NCBI RefSeq assembly: GCF_029318635.1 | Contig: NZ_CP119676.1 | Coordinates: 822,614 to 886,613 of the forward strand | Reading direction: 5' to 3' | Length of the DNA stretch: 64,000 nucleotides | From: Varunaivibrio sulfuroxidans | GTDB lineage: Bacteria; Pseudomonadota; Alphaproteobacteria; Rhodospirillales; Magnetovibrionaceae | Shown here: piece by piece, positions 25,234-34,160 of the stretch | How positions within the stretch are numbered: the stretch's first letter is position 1 | Layout: the number at the start of each line of letters is the position of its first letter | Notes under the pieces: model-generated | Databases searched by the model: none | What the model saw: only the letters and a program-made list of their open reading frames with translations | What the model was told of the DNA's origin: nothing | Made by a program: the position numbers and the translations under genes

Positions 25234-26751
25234 ATGCTTGAGCGTAGCGTATCGTTGGCCCCGCTTCTTCGCGGCGCAGCCTCAAAAAAGACCCTCCTCT
25301 TGAGACGCGCCGTGGCGCGACGGATTATCCCGACAAGACGCCGACGTTCGTCGTCTTGTTTCCCTTCTCGCAACGGAGTATCGGCTTTGCTTTCAGCATT
25401 GTTTCATCGCAGCCGGCGCCGCGTATCGGGAAAGAAAAACCGAAACGAAAGTTTGTCGTGGGCCCGCAACCTCTGGCGCGACGAACGAGGCGCCATGGCG
25501 ATTTTGTTCGCCTTGATGACCCCCATCATCATCGGATTCGTCGGCGTCGGCGTCGATGTCGGCTCATGGTATCAAGAACGCCGCTCGATGCAGTCGGCGG
25601 CCGATACCGCCGCGGTGTCCGCCGCTTTGGAAAGATCGCAGGGCGGCACCACCCAATCGATAGACGCCGCGGCGCTGCAGGAGGCGACACGCAACGGCTT
25701 TAACGCCGCGACCGACACCATTCAGGTCAACGTCGCCCCCCATTCCGGCGCTTACAAAGGGGATGGCAATTATGTCGAGGTGATAATCACCCATCCCCTC
25801 AATCTTTATTTTTCCAAAATATTCCTGAACAACCCGGTGACGGCGACAACCCGCGCCGTGGCCACCACCCAGGGCGAGAACGAAGCCTGCGTCCTGGCGC
25901 TGAACCCCACCGCGCAAAACGCCATTTATGTGAACGGCGCCATGTCCGACGTCAGCATGGAAGGCTGCGGGGTCGTCGCCAATTCCAACGACCCCAAAGC
26001 GGTCAACGTGCAAAACGGCGAGTTCGAAGTCGATTGCGTATCCACCGTCGGCGGCGTCAGCGGCGCGGAAAACATCAAGACCGAGAAATGCCCGGCCCCC
26101 GTCACCGGCGCGCCCGCCGTCGCCGACCCATACAGCGCCCTGACGGTGCCGTCTTATTCCGGGTGCGACCACGACCCGGCGGGAAACAAACCCTATACGC
26201 CGGCGGAGGGCGAAACCATGACCGAGGGCGTCTATTGCGGCGGCATCAAGGTCAGCAGTGGCGACACCGTCTACATGGACCCCGGTATCTACATCATGGA
26301 TAAGGGTGATTTCAACGTCCAGGGCAACGCCCACCTGGAAGGCCACGATGTCACCATCATCCTGACCTCGTCCAGCGGAACGGGGTATGGCAGTTTCCTA
26401 TTCACCGGCAACGACGACATCGCCCTGAGCGCGCCCACCGCCGCCGACACCGGCGGTAGCCTGACCGGAGATTACACCGGCGTGCTGATTTACCAGGACC
26501 GCAACGCGCCGACAACGCCCAGCCTCAACGCCCAATTGACCGGGGGGTCGGACAGCGAACTGGACGGTTTGATCTACGTCCCCAACAACGATATATCCTT
26601 CTCCGGGGGTAATTCCACCGACGACAACGGCTGCCTGATGCTGATTGCGCAAAAAATCAGCTTCAACGGAGGTGCGGATATCGAAAATAAGTGCGATAAA
26701 TACAGTAGCCCGAAGATCACCTACGGCAACAAGCCGCTGCTCGTGGAATGA
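25234..26751 (+). CDS. tadG: TadG-like pilus protein with N-terminal TadE/Flp-type anchor
   Basis: 505 aa from the ATG at 25234 (AAAGG eight bases before). The true start is uncertain: the first 80 residues are arginine/serine-rich and poorly protein-like, and a TTG just before LSWARNLWRDERG is an alternative. The core opens with WRDERGAMAILFALMTPIIIGFVGVGVDVGSWY, the anchor of TadG proteins, followed by QSAADTAAVSAALE. A long exported region rich in Gly, Ser, Asp and Thr follows, with several cysteines (CVLAL, CGVV, CDHD, CLM). It is thought to help assemble the pilus in the periplasm. First gene of tadG-tadE-tadE. Confidence 0.88.
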   Translation: MLERSVSLAPLLRGAASKKTLLLRRAVARRIIPTRRRRSSSCFPSRNGVSALLSALFHRSRRRVSGKKNRNESLSWARNLWRDERGAMAILFALMTPIIIGFVGVGVDVGSWYQERRSMQSAADTAAVSAALERSQGGTTQSIDAAALQEATRNGFNAATDTIQVNVAPHSGAYKGDGNYVEVIITHPLNLYFSKIFLNNPVTATTRAVATTQGENEACVLALNPTAQNAIYVNGAMSDVSMEGCGVVANSNDPKAVNVQNGEFEVDCVSTVGGVSGAENIKTEKCPAPVTGAPAVADPYSALTVPSYSGCDHDPAGNKPYTPAEGETMTEGVYCGGIKVSSGDTVYMDPGIYIMDKGDFNVQGNAHLEGHDVTIILTSSSGTGYGSFLFTGNDDIALSAPTAADTGGSLTGDYTGVLIYQDRNAPTTPSLNAQLTGGSDSELDGLIYVPNNDISFSGGNSTDDNGCLMLIAQKISFNGGADIENKCDKYSSPKITYGNKPLLVE

Positions 26752-26780
26752 GGCATCTTTGACATGACGGACGCCCTTTG

Positions 26781-27248
26781 ATGGAAACCCTGCGTCACCT
26801 GCGCCAATGGCTTCGCCCGCGTGTACGCAAGCTGAAGACGCTACCCGGCGATACAGCGGGGGTCAGCGCCATCGAATTCGCCCTGATCGCGCCGGTGCTG
26901 ATGATCCTGATGCTCGGCATGTTCGATTACGCCGTCTTGATCTTCCATAAAATGGAACTGGTCGGCGCCGTGCGTTCCGGGGCGCAATACGCCTTGATCG
27001 ATTCCTCGGCGACGACGGCGATCGCGCAAACCGTGATTAACTCGACCAACTTGCCCGCCAACACGCTCAGCGTCACCGTCACCAACTTTTGTGAATGCCC
27101 GGACGGCAGCAGCCTCGTTTGCGGCGGGACGTGCGCGGCGGGTAACGTACATTACTACACCCGCGTCGCCGGCAGCTACGACTATACGCCAATCTTCCTG
27201 CCCGGGCCGATCACCCTGAGCGACACCACCACCATCAGAACCCAGTAA
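26781..27248 (+). CDS. TadE-family pseudopilin
   Basis: 155 aa from the ATG at 26781. A basic leader runs to GDTAGVSAIEFALIAPVLMILMLGMFDYAVLIF: the prepilin cut should fall before the SAIEFALIAP segment, which carries the pilin glutamate. The remainder is periplasmic and holds a four-cysteine cluster CECPDGSSLVCGGTC not usual in TadE proteins, probably disulfide-bonded. Thirty bases after tadG, four before the next pseudopilin. Confidence 0.92.
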   Translation: METLRHLRQWLRPRVRKLKTLPGDTAGVSAIEFALIAPVLMILMLGMFDYAVLIFHKMELVGAVRSGAQYALIDSSATTAIAQTVINSTNLPANTLSVTVTNFCECPDGSSLVCGGTCAAGNVHYYTRVAGSYDYTPIFLPGPITLSDTTTIRTQ

Positions 27249-27252
27249 CACC

Positions 27253-27714
27253 ATGACCCAAACCCGAACAGCGCGCCGCATCCGACCGATTTTGCGCAAA
27301 GTCGCCGAAAAAACCGCCGACAACCGTGGCGCGACGGCGGTGGAATTCGCCCTGGTCGCGCCGGTTTTTCTGATGTTCGTTCTCGGTCTGGTGGATTTCG
27401 GTCGCGTCTACTGGATCAAAAGCACGATGCAATACGCCGTCGAACAAACCGCGCGCTACGCCATGGTCAACCCCACCGCCACGAACACGACCCTGACCAC
27501 CTATGCGGTGAGCCAGGTCAACGGCCTGGATCCCTCGGGAATAACCTTCAACGCCGCCGACAGCACGGTCAGCGGCACCGCTTTCAAGACCATCACCGCA
27601 AGCTATACCTACACGTTTTCGATTCCCTTCGTCACCTTGGCCGACGCGGTCCTATCGGCGAAATCCAGCGCCCCCGTAGTAGTGCCCGTCACACCACATG
27701 GCCATCACTCCTAA
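27253..27714 (+). CDS. TadE-family pseudopilin
   Basis: 153 aa. The leader ends in ADNRGATAVEFALVAPVFLMFVLGLVDFGRVYW, a classic TadE pseudopilin anchor with the glutamate five residues after the predicted cut. Behind it is a small beta-rich periplasmic domain. It follows the previous TadE-like gene by four bases and is the last gene of the Tad locus; the ABH-like hydroxypyruvate isomerase gene converges from the other side. Confidence 0.93.
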   Translation: MTQTRTARRIRPILRKVAEKTADNRGATAVEFALVAPVFLMFVLGLVDFGRVYWIKSTMQYAVEQTARYAMVNPTATNTTLTTYAVSQVNGLDPSGITFNAADSTVSGTAFKTITASYTYTFSIPFVTLADAVLSAKSSAPVVVPVTPHGHHS

Positions 27715-27741
27715 TCCGGCTTTACGCCGCACCAACGGCGG

Positions 27742-28536
27742 TCAGCCGCGGGACGACAAAAATCCGGCCTCGCGCGCCCAGCCCAGACCTGCCGTCGTGC
27801 CCGCCCGGGGCGTATATTCCAGCCCCACCCAACCGTCGTAGCCCAGACGATCCAACAGCCTGAAAATCATCGGCGTATCGGGATCGCCATCGTCGGGTTC
27901 GCCGCGCCCCCGACGGGCGGCGATCTGAATATGGCCGATCGCCGGAAGAAAGCGGTGGATTTCCAGTAACGGATCAACGCCCAGGCGGCGGGCGTGATAA
28001 ATATCGTACTGCAGACGGACGTTGTCCGCACCGACCCGCTCGATAATCTCGACCGCTTCTTCCGCTCGATTCAAAAGGTAACCCGGCATGTCGAAGGGGT
28101 TGATCGGCTCGATCAAAATATTGATCCCGTGGGGTTGGAACACGCGCGCGGCGCGGCCCAGGTTTGCGACCAACGTCGCCATCGCCCGCGTGCGGGAAAT
28201 CCCCACGGGGACGATCCCCGCCATGACATGGACCCTGGAACAGTGCACGGTCGTGGCGTAAGCGAGGGCCTGTTCCATCGCGGCATCAACATCCGTTTCG
28301 CGTCCGGGAAGGGCGGCAAGGCCGCGCGCACCAGCCGCCCAATCGCCCGGCGGCGCGTTGAACATCACCATCTCAAGGCGCGACGCGGCAAGACGGTTCT
28401 TGATCTCCCGAGAGGGAAAAGCATAAGGAAACAGGCACTCAACCCCCTTAAATCCGGCCAAAGAGGCGGCGTGGAAACGCTCAAGAAAGGCCTCTTGCGT
28501 AAAAAGAAAAGAAAGGTTGGCGCTTAGTTTGATCAC
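27742..28536 (-). CDS. hyi: Hydroxypyruvate isomerase
   Basis: 264 aa TIM-barrel protein of the xylose-isomerase-like superfamily. It interconverts hydroxypyruvate and tartronate semialdehyde in glyoxylate/glycerate metabolism. Hallmarks are KLSANLSFLF at the start, EPINPFDMPGYLL with the metal-binding Glu, LQYDIYHAR with Asp/His, GHIQIA and the closing YDGWVGLEYTPRAGT with the last Glu. The related 2-oxo-tetronate isomerase OtnI has similar motifs. It stands alone and converges on the Tad operon. Confidence 0.9.
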   Translation of the reverse strand: MIKLSANLSFLFTQEAFLERFHAASLAGFKGVECLFPYAFPSREIKNRLAASRLEMVMFNAPPGDWAAGARGLAALPGRETDVDAAMEQALAYATTVHCSRVHVMAGIVPVGISRTRAMATLVANLGRAARVFQPHGINILIEPINPFDMPGYLLNRAEEAVEIIERVGADNVRLQYDIYHARRLGVDPLLEIHRFLPAIGHIQIAARRGRGEPDDGDPDTPMIFRLLDRLGYDGWVGLEYTPRAGTTAGLGWAREAGFLSSRG

Positions 28537-28644
28537 GAATTATACCTCTTTGACGAACGGACGAAGCACGTTAGCATGCCCGCCCGGCGCGTTTGCGCTT
28601 TTGTTTTCTCCTCTTTCACGATGGCAACTTACGGGTATAACGGC

Positions 28645-29454
28645 ATGATTATCGCCCAAATTTCGGATCTCCACCTGAGAACCGACGGACACAAACTGAA
28701 GGGTATTGTCGATTCCGTCGGCGCGCTTGACGCCGTCGTGCGCCACCTCAACGCGCTTGAGCCGCGCCCCGACGTGGTGCTGGCGACCGGCGATCTGGCC
28801 AACAAGGCGCACGTCCAGGACTATGAAACCCTGGAAGCCATGCTGCGCACCTTGAGCATGGCGTTTTACGTCATCCCCGGCAACCACGACGACCGCGCGA
28901 TGATGCGCGACGTCTTCGCCAAGGACGGTTATTTCCCGCCCGACGGAAAATTCCTGCACTACACCGTGGAAGACTGGCCGGTGCGCATGATCGCCCTGGA
29001 CACCAAGGCCGACCGGCGCGATGGCGGCGAGATGTGCCCCGAACGCCTGGCCTGGCTGGATGCGCGTCTGGGCGAGCAACCCGATCGCCCGACGGTGGTT
29101 TTCATGCACCACCCTCCGTTCAAGACCGGCATCGGATTCATGGACAAACAGCATTTCGACGGCGCCGAGGATTTCGAGGCGCTGATCCGCCGCCACCCCC
29201 AGGTCGAACGGATCGTCGCCGGACACCTGCACCGCACCATCTCCAAGCGCTTCGGTGGGACCGTGGCCAGTGTGTGTTCTTCGAGCGCATTTCAAATGGC
29301 CCTCGACCTGCGCCCCGACGTTGGGTCGAGCTTCGTGAAGGAACCCCCCACCATCCCCATTTTACTATGGCGCGACGATACCGGTCTGGTCGCCCACCAT
29401 AGCCAATTGGGAGATTTCGGACCACGCCATCCCTTCGTCCGCGACCCTCTTTAG
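28645..29454 (+). CDS. cpdA: Calcineurin-like phosphoesterase, CpdA type (cAMP phosphodiesterase family)
   Basis: 269 aa from the ATG at 28645, which begins right at the first motif; an upstream ATG at 28621 is possible. The five metallophosphoesterase blocks are clear: IAQISDLHL, ATGDLAN, PGNHDDR, FMHHPPF and VAGHLHR. The family hydrolyses 3',5'-cyclic AMP, and this could set the signal for a Crp protein such as the one in the Tad locus, but closely similar proteins have other substrates. It diverges from hyi and precedes hemN. Confidence 0.85.
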   Translation: MIIAQISDLHLRTDGHKLKGIVDSVGALDAVVRHLNALEPRPDVVLATGDLANKAHVQDYETLEAMLRTLSMAFYVIPGNHDDRAMMRDVFAKDGYFPPDGKFLHYTVEDWPVRMIALDTKADRRDGGEMCPERLAWLDARLGEQPDRPTVVFMHHPPFKTGIGFMDKQHFDGAEDFEALIRRHPQVERIVAGHLHRTISKRFGGTVASVCSSSAFQMALDLRPDVGSSFVKEPPTIPILLWRDDTGLVAHHSQLGDFGPRHPFVRDPL

Positions 29455-29544
29455 AACGGGAACACAGCGCCTTGCGCCCCCTCCCGGGCGAGAGTATCTT
29501 ATCGCCCACGCGCCACGGCGCATCTTCATTCCGGCGGAGTTTCC

Positions 29545-30894
29545 ATGAAAGCGGACCTGACCACAAAGTACGACATGCTCGTCCCCCGCTACACGAGTTA
29601 TCCCACGGCGCCGCACTTTAACGACGACGTCACCGCCGACGTGTATGGTCGCTGGCTTTGCGAACTGGACCCCAAAACCGCCCTTTCGCTGTATTTCCAC
29701 ATCCCCTTTTGCGACGAAATGTGCTGGTTCTGCGGCTGCTACACCAAAATCGTCAAGCGCTATGAGCCGGTCAGCGAATATTTGAATACCCTGCTCAAGG
29801 AAATCGACCTGGTCGCCGATCGCCTGCCCGGTCGGTTCAGCGCCCATCATCTGCATTGGGGCGGCGGCAGCCCAACCATGTTGACCGGCCCCGATTGGAT
29901 GCGCATCATGGATAAGTTGCGCGCCCGCTTCGATTTCGCCCAAAACGCCGAAATCGCCGTCGAAATGGACCCACGCACCGCCACCTTGGACTACGTCAGG
30001 GCGGTGGCGTCCGCCGGCGTCAACCGCGCCAGCATCGGGGTGCAAGATTTCGACCCCAAGGTGCAGGAGGCGATCAACCGCATTCAACCCTTCGAGATGA
30101 CCCGCCAAGTGGTCGATTGGCTGCGCGACAACGCCATTGACGGCATCAACATGGATTTGATGTACGGCCTGCCCCATCAAAGCGTGGACGGCGTCATCGA
30201 TATGATCGACAAGACCGTCGAAATTCGTCCCAACCGGATCGCCCTGTTCGGTTACGCTCACGTTCCATGGATGAAAAGCCACCAAAAACTGATCAAGGAA
30301 GAAGACCTTCCCGACAACAGGCAGCGCTGGGTGCAATTTTCCCGGGCCTCGGACCGGCTTGAAGAACGGGGCTATGTCAAGATCGGCCTTGACCATTTCG
30401 CCCTGCCGGACGACGCCTTGGCGATCGCCCTGAAAAACCATACCGTGCATCGCAATTTCCAGGGCTACACCGTGGATGACAGCCCCGCCATGCTGCCCTT
30501 CGGCGCTTCGGCGATCGGCGCCCTGCCCCAGGGGTATGTGCAGAACGTCTTGCCTCTGCGCGATTACACGCGCGCCATCGACGCCGGTGAATTTCCCGTT
30601 CAGCGCGGGCGCGCGCTCACTGCGCGCGACAAACTCGAAGCCGACGCCATCATGCGCATCATGTGCGATTTGGAATGCGATCTGGACCAGGTCTGCGCCG
30701 CTCACGACATGACCCCGGACGCCCTCGACGCGGGGTTGGAAAAATTGGCCCCGATGGCCGCCGACGGCATCGTCGTCATCGACGGCCGCCACATCCGCTT
30801 GACGGCCCAAGGCCGCCCCTTCGTCCGTCTCGTGGCCAGCGCGTTCGACGCCTACCTCGGGTCCGGCCAAGGGCGCCATTCGAAGGCCGTTTAA
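29545..30894 (+). CDS. hemN: Oxygen-independent coproporphyrinogen III oxidase HemN
   Basis: 449 aa radical-SAM enzyme converting coproporphyrinogen III to protoporphyrinogen IX when oxygen is low. The cluster motif is FCDEMCWFCGC: Cys56, Cys60 and Cys63 bind [4Fe-4S] and Cys65 matches the conserved fourth cysteine of E. coli HemN. The preceding PRYTSYPTAPHF is the HemN family marker that separates it from HemW. Downstream motifs WGGGSPT, SIGVQDF and the C-terminal LEADAIMRIMCDL fit. Preceded by GGCGGAG. It fits the anaerobic respiration implied by nos genes. Confidence 0.96.
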   Translation: MKADLTTKYDMLVPRYTSYPTAPHFNDDVTADVYGRWLCELDPKTALSLYFHIPFCDEMCWFCGCYTKIVKRYEPVSEYLNTLLKEIDLVADRLPGRFSAHHLHWGGGSPTMLTGPDWMRIMDKLRARFDFAQNAEIAVEMDPRTATLDYVRAVASAGVNRASIGVQDFDPKVQEAINRIQPFEMTRQVVDWLRDNAIDGINMDLMYGLPHQSVDGVIDMIDKTVEIRPNRIALFGYAHVPWMKSHQKLIKEEDLPDNRQRWVQFSRASDRLEERGYVKIGLDHFALPDDALAIALKNHTVHRNFQGYTVDDSPAMLPFGASAIGALPQGYVQNVLPLRDYTRAIDAGEFPVQRGRALTARDKLEADAIMRIMCDLECDLDQVCAAHDMTPDALDAGLEKLAPMAADGIVVIDGRHIRLTAQGRPFVRLVASAFDAYLGSGQGRHSKAV

Positions 30895-31038
30895 CCCGTG
30901 CCCCCGCTTTTCCAGCCCCGGGCCCCGCGGCGTACGCGCCGTTCGCCTCAAAGCGCGGAGACGCCCTCCCAAAGCGGCCACATCGGTCAGGGACGCGCGG
31001 TGGCGCCATGCGGTTGTCCGTGGACATAGGGTGCGGCC

Positions 31039-32505
31039 ATGCAATTTTTTCCCGCCCTGCGCCCCCTCATTTTCATCTTGGGGCCGATGCTCAGCTTCCT
31101 CGGCTTCGCGATGCTTTTGCCCGCTTCGGCCGATTATGTTTCGGGAAACCACGATTGGGTCTCCTTTACCGCTTCGGCGGTCATTTCGGTATTCCTCGGC
31201 GGGGTGATGATTTTTTCCGGCAGCGGAAAGATCGAAGAATTGAATATCCGGCAAACCTTTTTGCTCACCGTGCTCAGTTGGTTCTTGATGTCTTCGATCG
31301 GCGCGCTGCCGTTTTATCTGTCGTTTCACAACCTAACCTTTACCGAGGCCGTTTTCGAAACCGTTTCCGGGTTGACCACGACCGGATCTACGGTGCTGAC
31401 CGGGCTGGATAGCGCGCCACCCGGCATCTTGTTGTGGCGCGGCATTTTGCAGGGCATCGGCGGCATCGGCATTATCGTGATGGCGATCGCCATTTTGCCC
31501 TTCCTGCGTCTGGGCGGAATGCAATTGTACCGCACCGAATCGTCCGACATGTCGGAAAAGGTCCTGCCCCGGGTAGCCCGCCTGACGGCGGCGATTGTCG
31601 GCGTTTATTTCGGTATTATCGCGCTGTGCTGGTTCGCCCTATGGGCGGCGGGAATGACCTCGTTCGAAGCGATCATCCATTCCATGGCCGCGGTATCGAC
31701 GGGGGGATTTTCGACCTCGGACAAATCAATCGGCCATTTTCACAGCGATCTGATCGAATGGATCTTGACCTTTTTCATGATCGCGGGATCCCTACCCTTC
31801 GTTTCCTACGTCTCGATGATCAAGAAACGCGGAGCCGAACGTTTCAATGAGCCGCAGATCAAGGGGTTTTTATTTTTCCTTCTGGTCATCATTTTAGCCA
31901 TGACCCTGTGGCTGACCCTGGCCAAGGGCATGCCGATCTGGCACGCCCTGACGGCGTCGGCGTTTAATCTTGTCTCCATCGTCACCACCACCGGGTTCAC
32001 CAGCGAGGATTACACCCTTTGGGGATATTTCCCGATCATTTTCGTGTTGTTTTTAACTTTTGTCGGTGGGTGCACCGGATCGACGGCGGGGGGGATCAAG
32101 TACCTGCGCATCCAGCTCGCGGCGGGGGCGATCCGCAAGGAACTGCGCCGCCTGACCATGCCCCATGGAGTATACACCGTGCGTTACGGCGGCAAGCCTG
32201 TCGATAACGACACCCTCGTCGGCGCCCTCGACATGGCGGTCATCTTTGTCGTCTGTATCATCTTAATCACGCTGGGATTGGCGGCGACCGGCCTGGATTT
32301 CACCACCAGCTTCAGCGGCGCGGCGACGGCGATGGCCAACGTCGGCCCCGGTCTGGGTAAAATTATCGGGCCATCGGGAACGTTTCAAGACCTCAGCGAG
32401 ACGGCACAATGGCTGCTAACCCTGGCGATGCTCTTGGGGCGACTTGAAATTTTCACCATGGTGGTGCTGGCCACCCGGGGCTATTGGAAGGATGTTTTCG
32501 TGTAG
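31039..32505 (+). CDS. trkH: Potassium uptake channel TrkH
   Basis: 488 aa, multi-helix membrane protein. The four pore loops with their selectivity glycines are visible: SGLTTTGSTV, AAVSTGGFST, VTTTGFTSED and ANVGPGLG, with FVGGCTGSTAGGIKYLR before the last unit. It imports K+ with a cytoplasmic TrkA partner, which is not encoded in this window. It follows hemN by 144 GC-rich bases with no clear terminator. Confidence 0.96.
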   Translation: MQFFPALRPLIFILGPMLSFLGFAMLLPASADYVSGNHDWVSFTASAVISVFLGGVMIFSGSGKIEELNIRQTFLLTVLSWFLMSSIGALPFYLSFHNLTFTEAVFETVSGLTTTGSTVLTGLDSAPPGILLWRGILQGIGGIGIIVMAIAILPFLRLGGMQLYRTESSDMSEKVLPRVARLTAAIVGVYFGIIALCWFALWAAGMTSFEAIIHSMAAVSTGGFSTSDKSIGHFHSDLIEWILTFFMIAGSLPFVSYVSMIKKRGAERFNEPQIKGFLFFLLVIILAMTLWLTLAKGMPIWHALTASAFNLVSIVTTTGFTSEDYTLWGYFPIIFVLFLTFVGGCTGSTAGGIKYLRIQLAAGAIRKELRRLTMPHGVYTVRYGGKPVDNDTLVGALDMAVIFVVCIILITLGLAATGLDFTTSFSGAATAMANVGPGLGKIIGPSGTFQDLSETAQWLLTLAMLLGRLEIFTMVVLATRGYWKDVFV

Positions 32506-32518
32506 TCGGTTCCCCCGT

Positions 32519-32713
32519 TCAGGTGGACACGTCATCCCCGCGCAAAGCGCTGCGCACCTCGTCGATATAGGCCCACACCGCCACCAGCAAAACCACCGCC
32601 GTGATGATGCCGAAAGGCAGCGATCCGATGGAAATCGCCAAGCCGCCCAAGAACAAGATAACCATCACCATCGCGATCGCTCCGGCGAGCACGGTATTGA
32701 AAAGAACGTTCAT
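32519..32713 (-). CDS. Small membrane protein, 64 aa
   Basis: ATG at 32713 with GAGG seven bases upstream (an adjacent GTG at 32716 is an alternative). Two hydrophobic helices, VLFNTVLAGAIAMVMVILFLGGLAISI and LPFGIITAVVLLVAVWAYI, are followed by an acidic-basic tail EVRSALRGDDVST. No family was recognised. It lies tail to tail with trkH, only 13 bases between stops, and upstream of no other gene on its strand except the amidase 90 bases beyond its start. Codon use is normal for the region, so I take it as real. Confidence 0.7.
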   Translation of the reverse strand: MNVLFNTVLAGAIAMVMVILFLGGLAISIGSLPFGIITAVVLLVAVWAYIDEVRSALRGDDVST

Positions 32714-32802
32714 CACTATGCCTCATCTGTCTGTTTTTTTATTATTCAGAAACCAAACGCAGCAGATTAATAGGTCCTGCCCCTAAAGATCATTGATAAA
32801 AT

Positions 32803-34137
32803 TTATTCCTTGGCGGCATCCATCAACCAGCGCGCCGTGCGCAGAAGGCGGGCGTCGTCATCCTTGGCCCCGACCAGTTGCACCCCGACCGGCAAGCCGC
32901 TTTCACCCTGCAAAATCGGCAAGCTGACGGTGGGAACGCCGCAAAACGTCCAGATCGTGCAAAAGGCCGGATCGCCCGTATTGACCAAGGTCGGCGGCGC
33001 CTCGCCCACCACGGCGGGGGTCAGGATGACGTCGTAATCTTCGAAAATCTTGTCCAAAATGGCGCACAGTATCTCTTTCTTGTCGCGCGCGAAATTGTAG
33101 GCCACCGCCGGGACGCCACGACCCGCCTCGATCATCCGACGCAGAACCGGACTCAGGCGGTCGGCGCTGCGCTCGTATTCCTTGGCGAAGTTGAGCGCTA
33201 AGTCGGCCTCCATCATCGCCTTGTGCCATCCGTGGACGTTGTCGAATATTCCCGGCAGTTCGACCTCTTCGACCCGATCGCCGAGGGCATCGACAAGCTC
33301 GGCGAAACCTTCGTGCACGGCGGCGTCGGCCTTGCCCCATTGAGACGTTTTGACGAAAGCCAAACGGGGGACGACGGGAGGGTCCTCACGCGCCGTCGCC
33401 AGCAACGGCGGCGCCGTGCGCGGGCGGGTACTGGTCTCGCGCGCATCAAACGCCATCATCACCTCGCCGATCAGGGCGGCGTCTTCCACCGAGCGGGCGA
33501 AGACGCCGACAGTGTCGAATTCCAGCGAGCCTTTCAACACGCCCCGGCGCGACGCCCAGCCGAAAGACGGCTTAAAGCCGACGACGCCGCAAAAGGACGC
33601 CGGACGGACGACCGACCCATTGGTTTGCGTACCGACGGCAAGCGGGCACATTAACGACGCCACGGCGGCGGCCGACCCGCTCGACGAGCCTCCCGGCGTG
33701 TGCGCCGGGTTTAAGGGGTTGCGTGTTTTTCCGGGATGGAAGACCGCAAATTCCGTGGTTACCGTTTTGCCCACAATCACCGCCCCCGCGGCGCGCAGCA
33801 GAGCGACGACATGGGCGTCTTCGCCCGAACGGCGCCCCGCATAGAGGGGTGACCCGTACGCGGTGGGAAATTCCTCGGTGTCGATATTGTCCTTCACCGC
33901 CACGGGAACCCCATGAAGCGGCCCCAGGACGCCGCCCCGGCGGCGGTGCGCATCGCGCGCGCGCGCCTCGGCCAAGGCATACTCCGCGTCGAGGTAGGCC
34001 CAGGCCTCAATATCGTCATCGACCGCCGCGATCCGCGCCAGGCACGCGGCGACCAGCTCCTCGGACGTGATCAGGCCCTCGCGAATATCGTCCGCCGCCT
34101 GAAGCGCCGTCAGGGTGTAATAGGCAGTTTCGTTCAT
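32803..34137 (-). CDS. Amidase signature family hydrolase
   Basis: 444 aa from the ATG at 34137. The Ser-cisSer-Lys triad is present: Lys in VAVKDNIDT, cis-Ser and catalytic Ser in PGGSSSGSAAAVAS, then GTQTNGSVVRPASFCGVVGFKPSFG. Family members hydrolyse amides (glutamyl-tRNA amidotransferase A, aryl-acylamidases, AtzF-like). No GatB/GatC is adjacent, so it is a stand-alone amidase. It lies 23 bases after dctM on the same strand, so it could act on the substrate the TRAP importer brings in; this is inferred from position. Confidence 0.9.
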   Translation of the reverse strand: MNETAYYTLTALQAADDIREGLITSEELVAACLARIAAVDDDIEAWAYLDAEYALAEARARDAHRRRGGVLGPLHGVPVAVKDNIDTEEFPTAYGSPLYAGRRSGEDAHVVALLRAAGAVIVGKTVTTEFAVFHPGKTRNPLNPAHTPGGSSSGSAAAVASLMCPLAVGTQTNGSVVRPASFCGVVGFKPSFGWASRRGVLKGSLEFDTVGVFARSVEDAALIGEVMMAFDARETSTRPRTAPPLLATAREDPPVVPRLAFVKTSQWGKADAAVHEGFAELVDALGDRVEEVELPGIFDNVHGWHKAMMEADLALNFAKEYERSADRLSPVLRRMIEAGRGVPAVAYNFARDKKEILCAILDKIFEDYDVILTPAVVGEAPPTLVNTGDPAFCTIWTFCGVPTVSLPILQGESGLPVGVQLVGAKDDDARLLRTARWLMDAAKE

Positions 34138-34160
34138 TTCACACACACTTTCCACCAGGG

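Noticed and set aside
29365..31329. Open frame of 654 codons on the minus strand across hemN and the start of trkH
   Set aside because: Opposite to two certain genes and crosses their gap; no motif.
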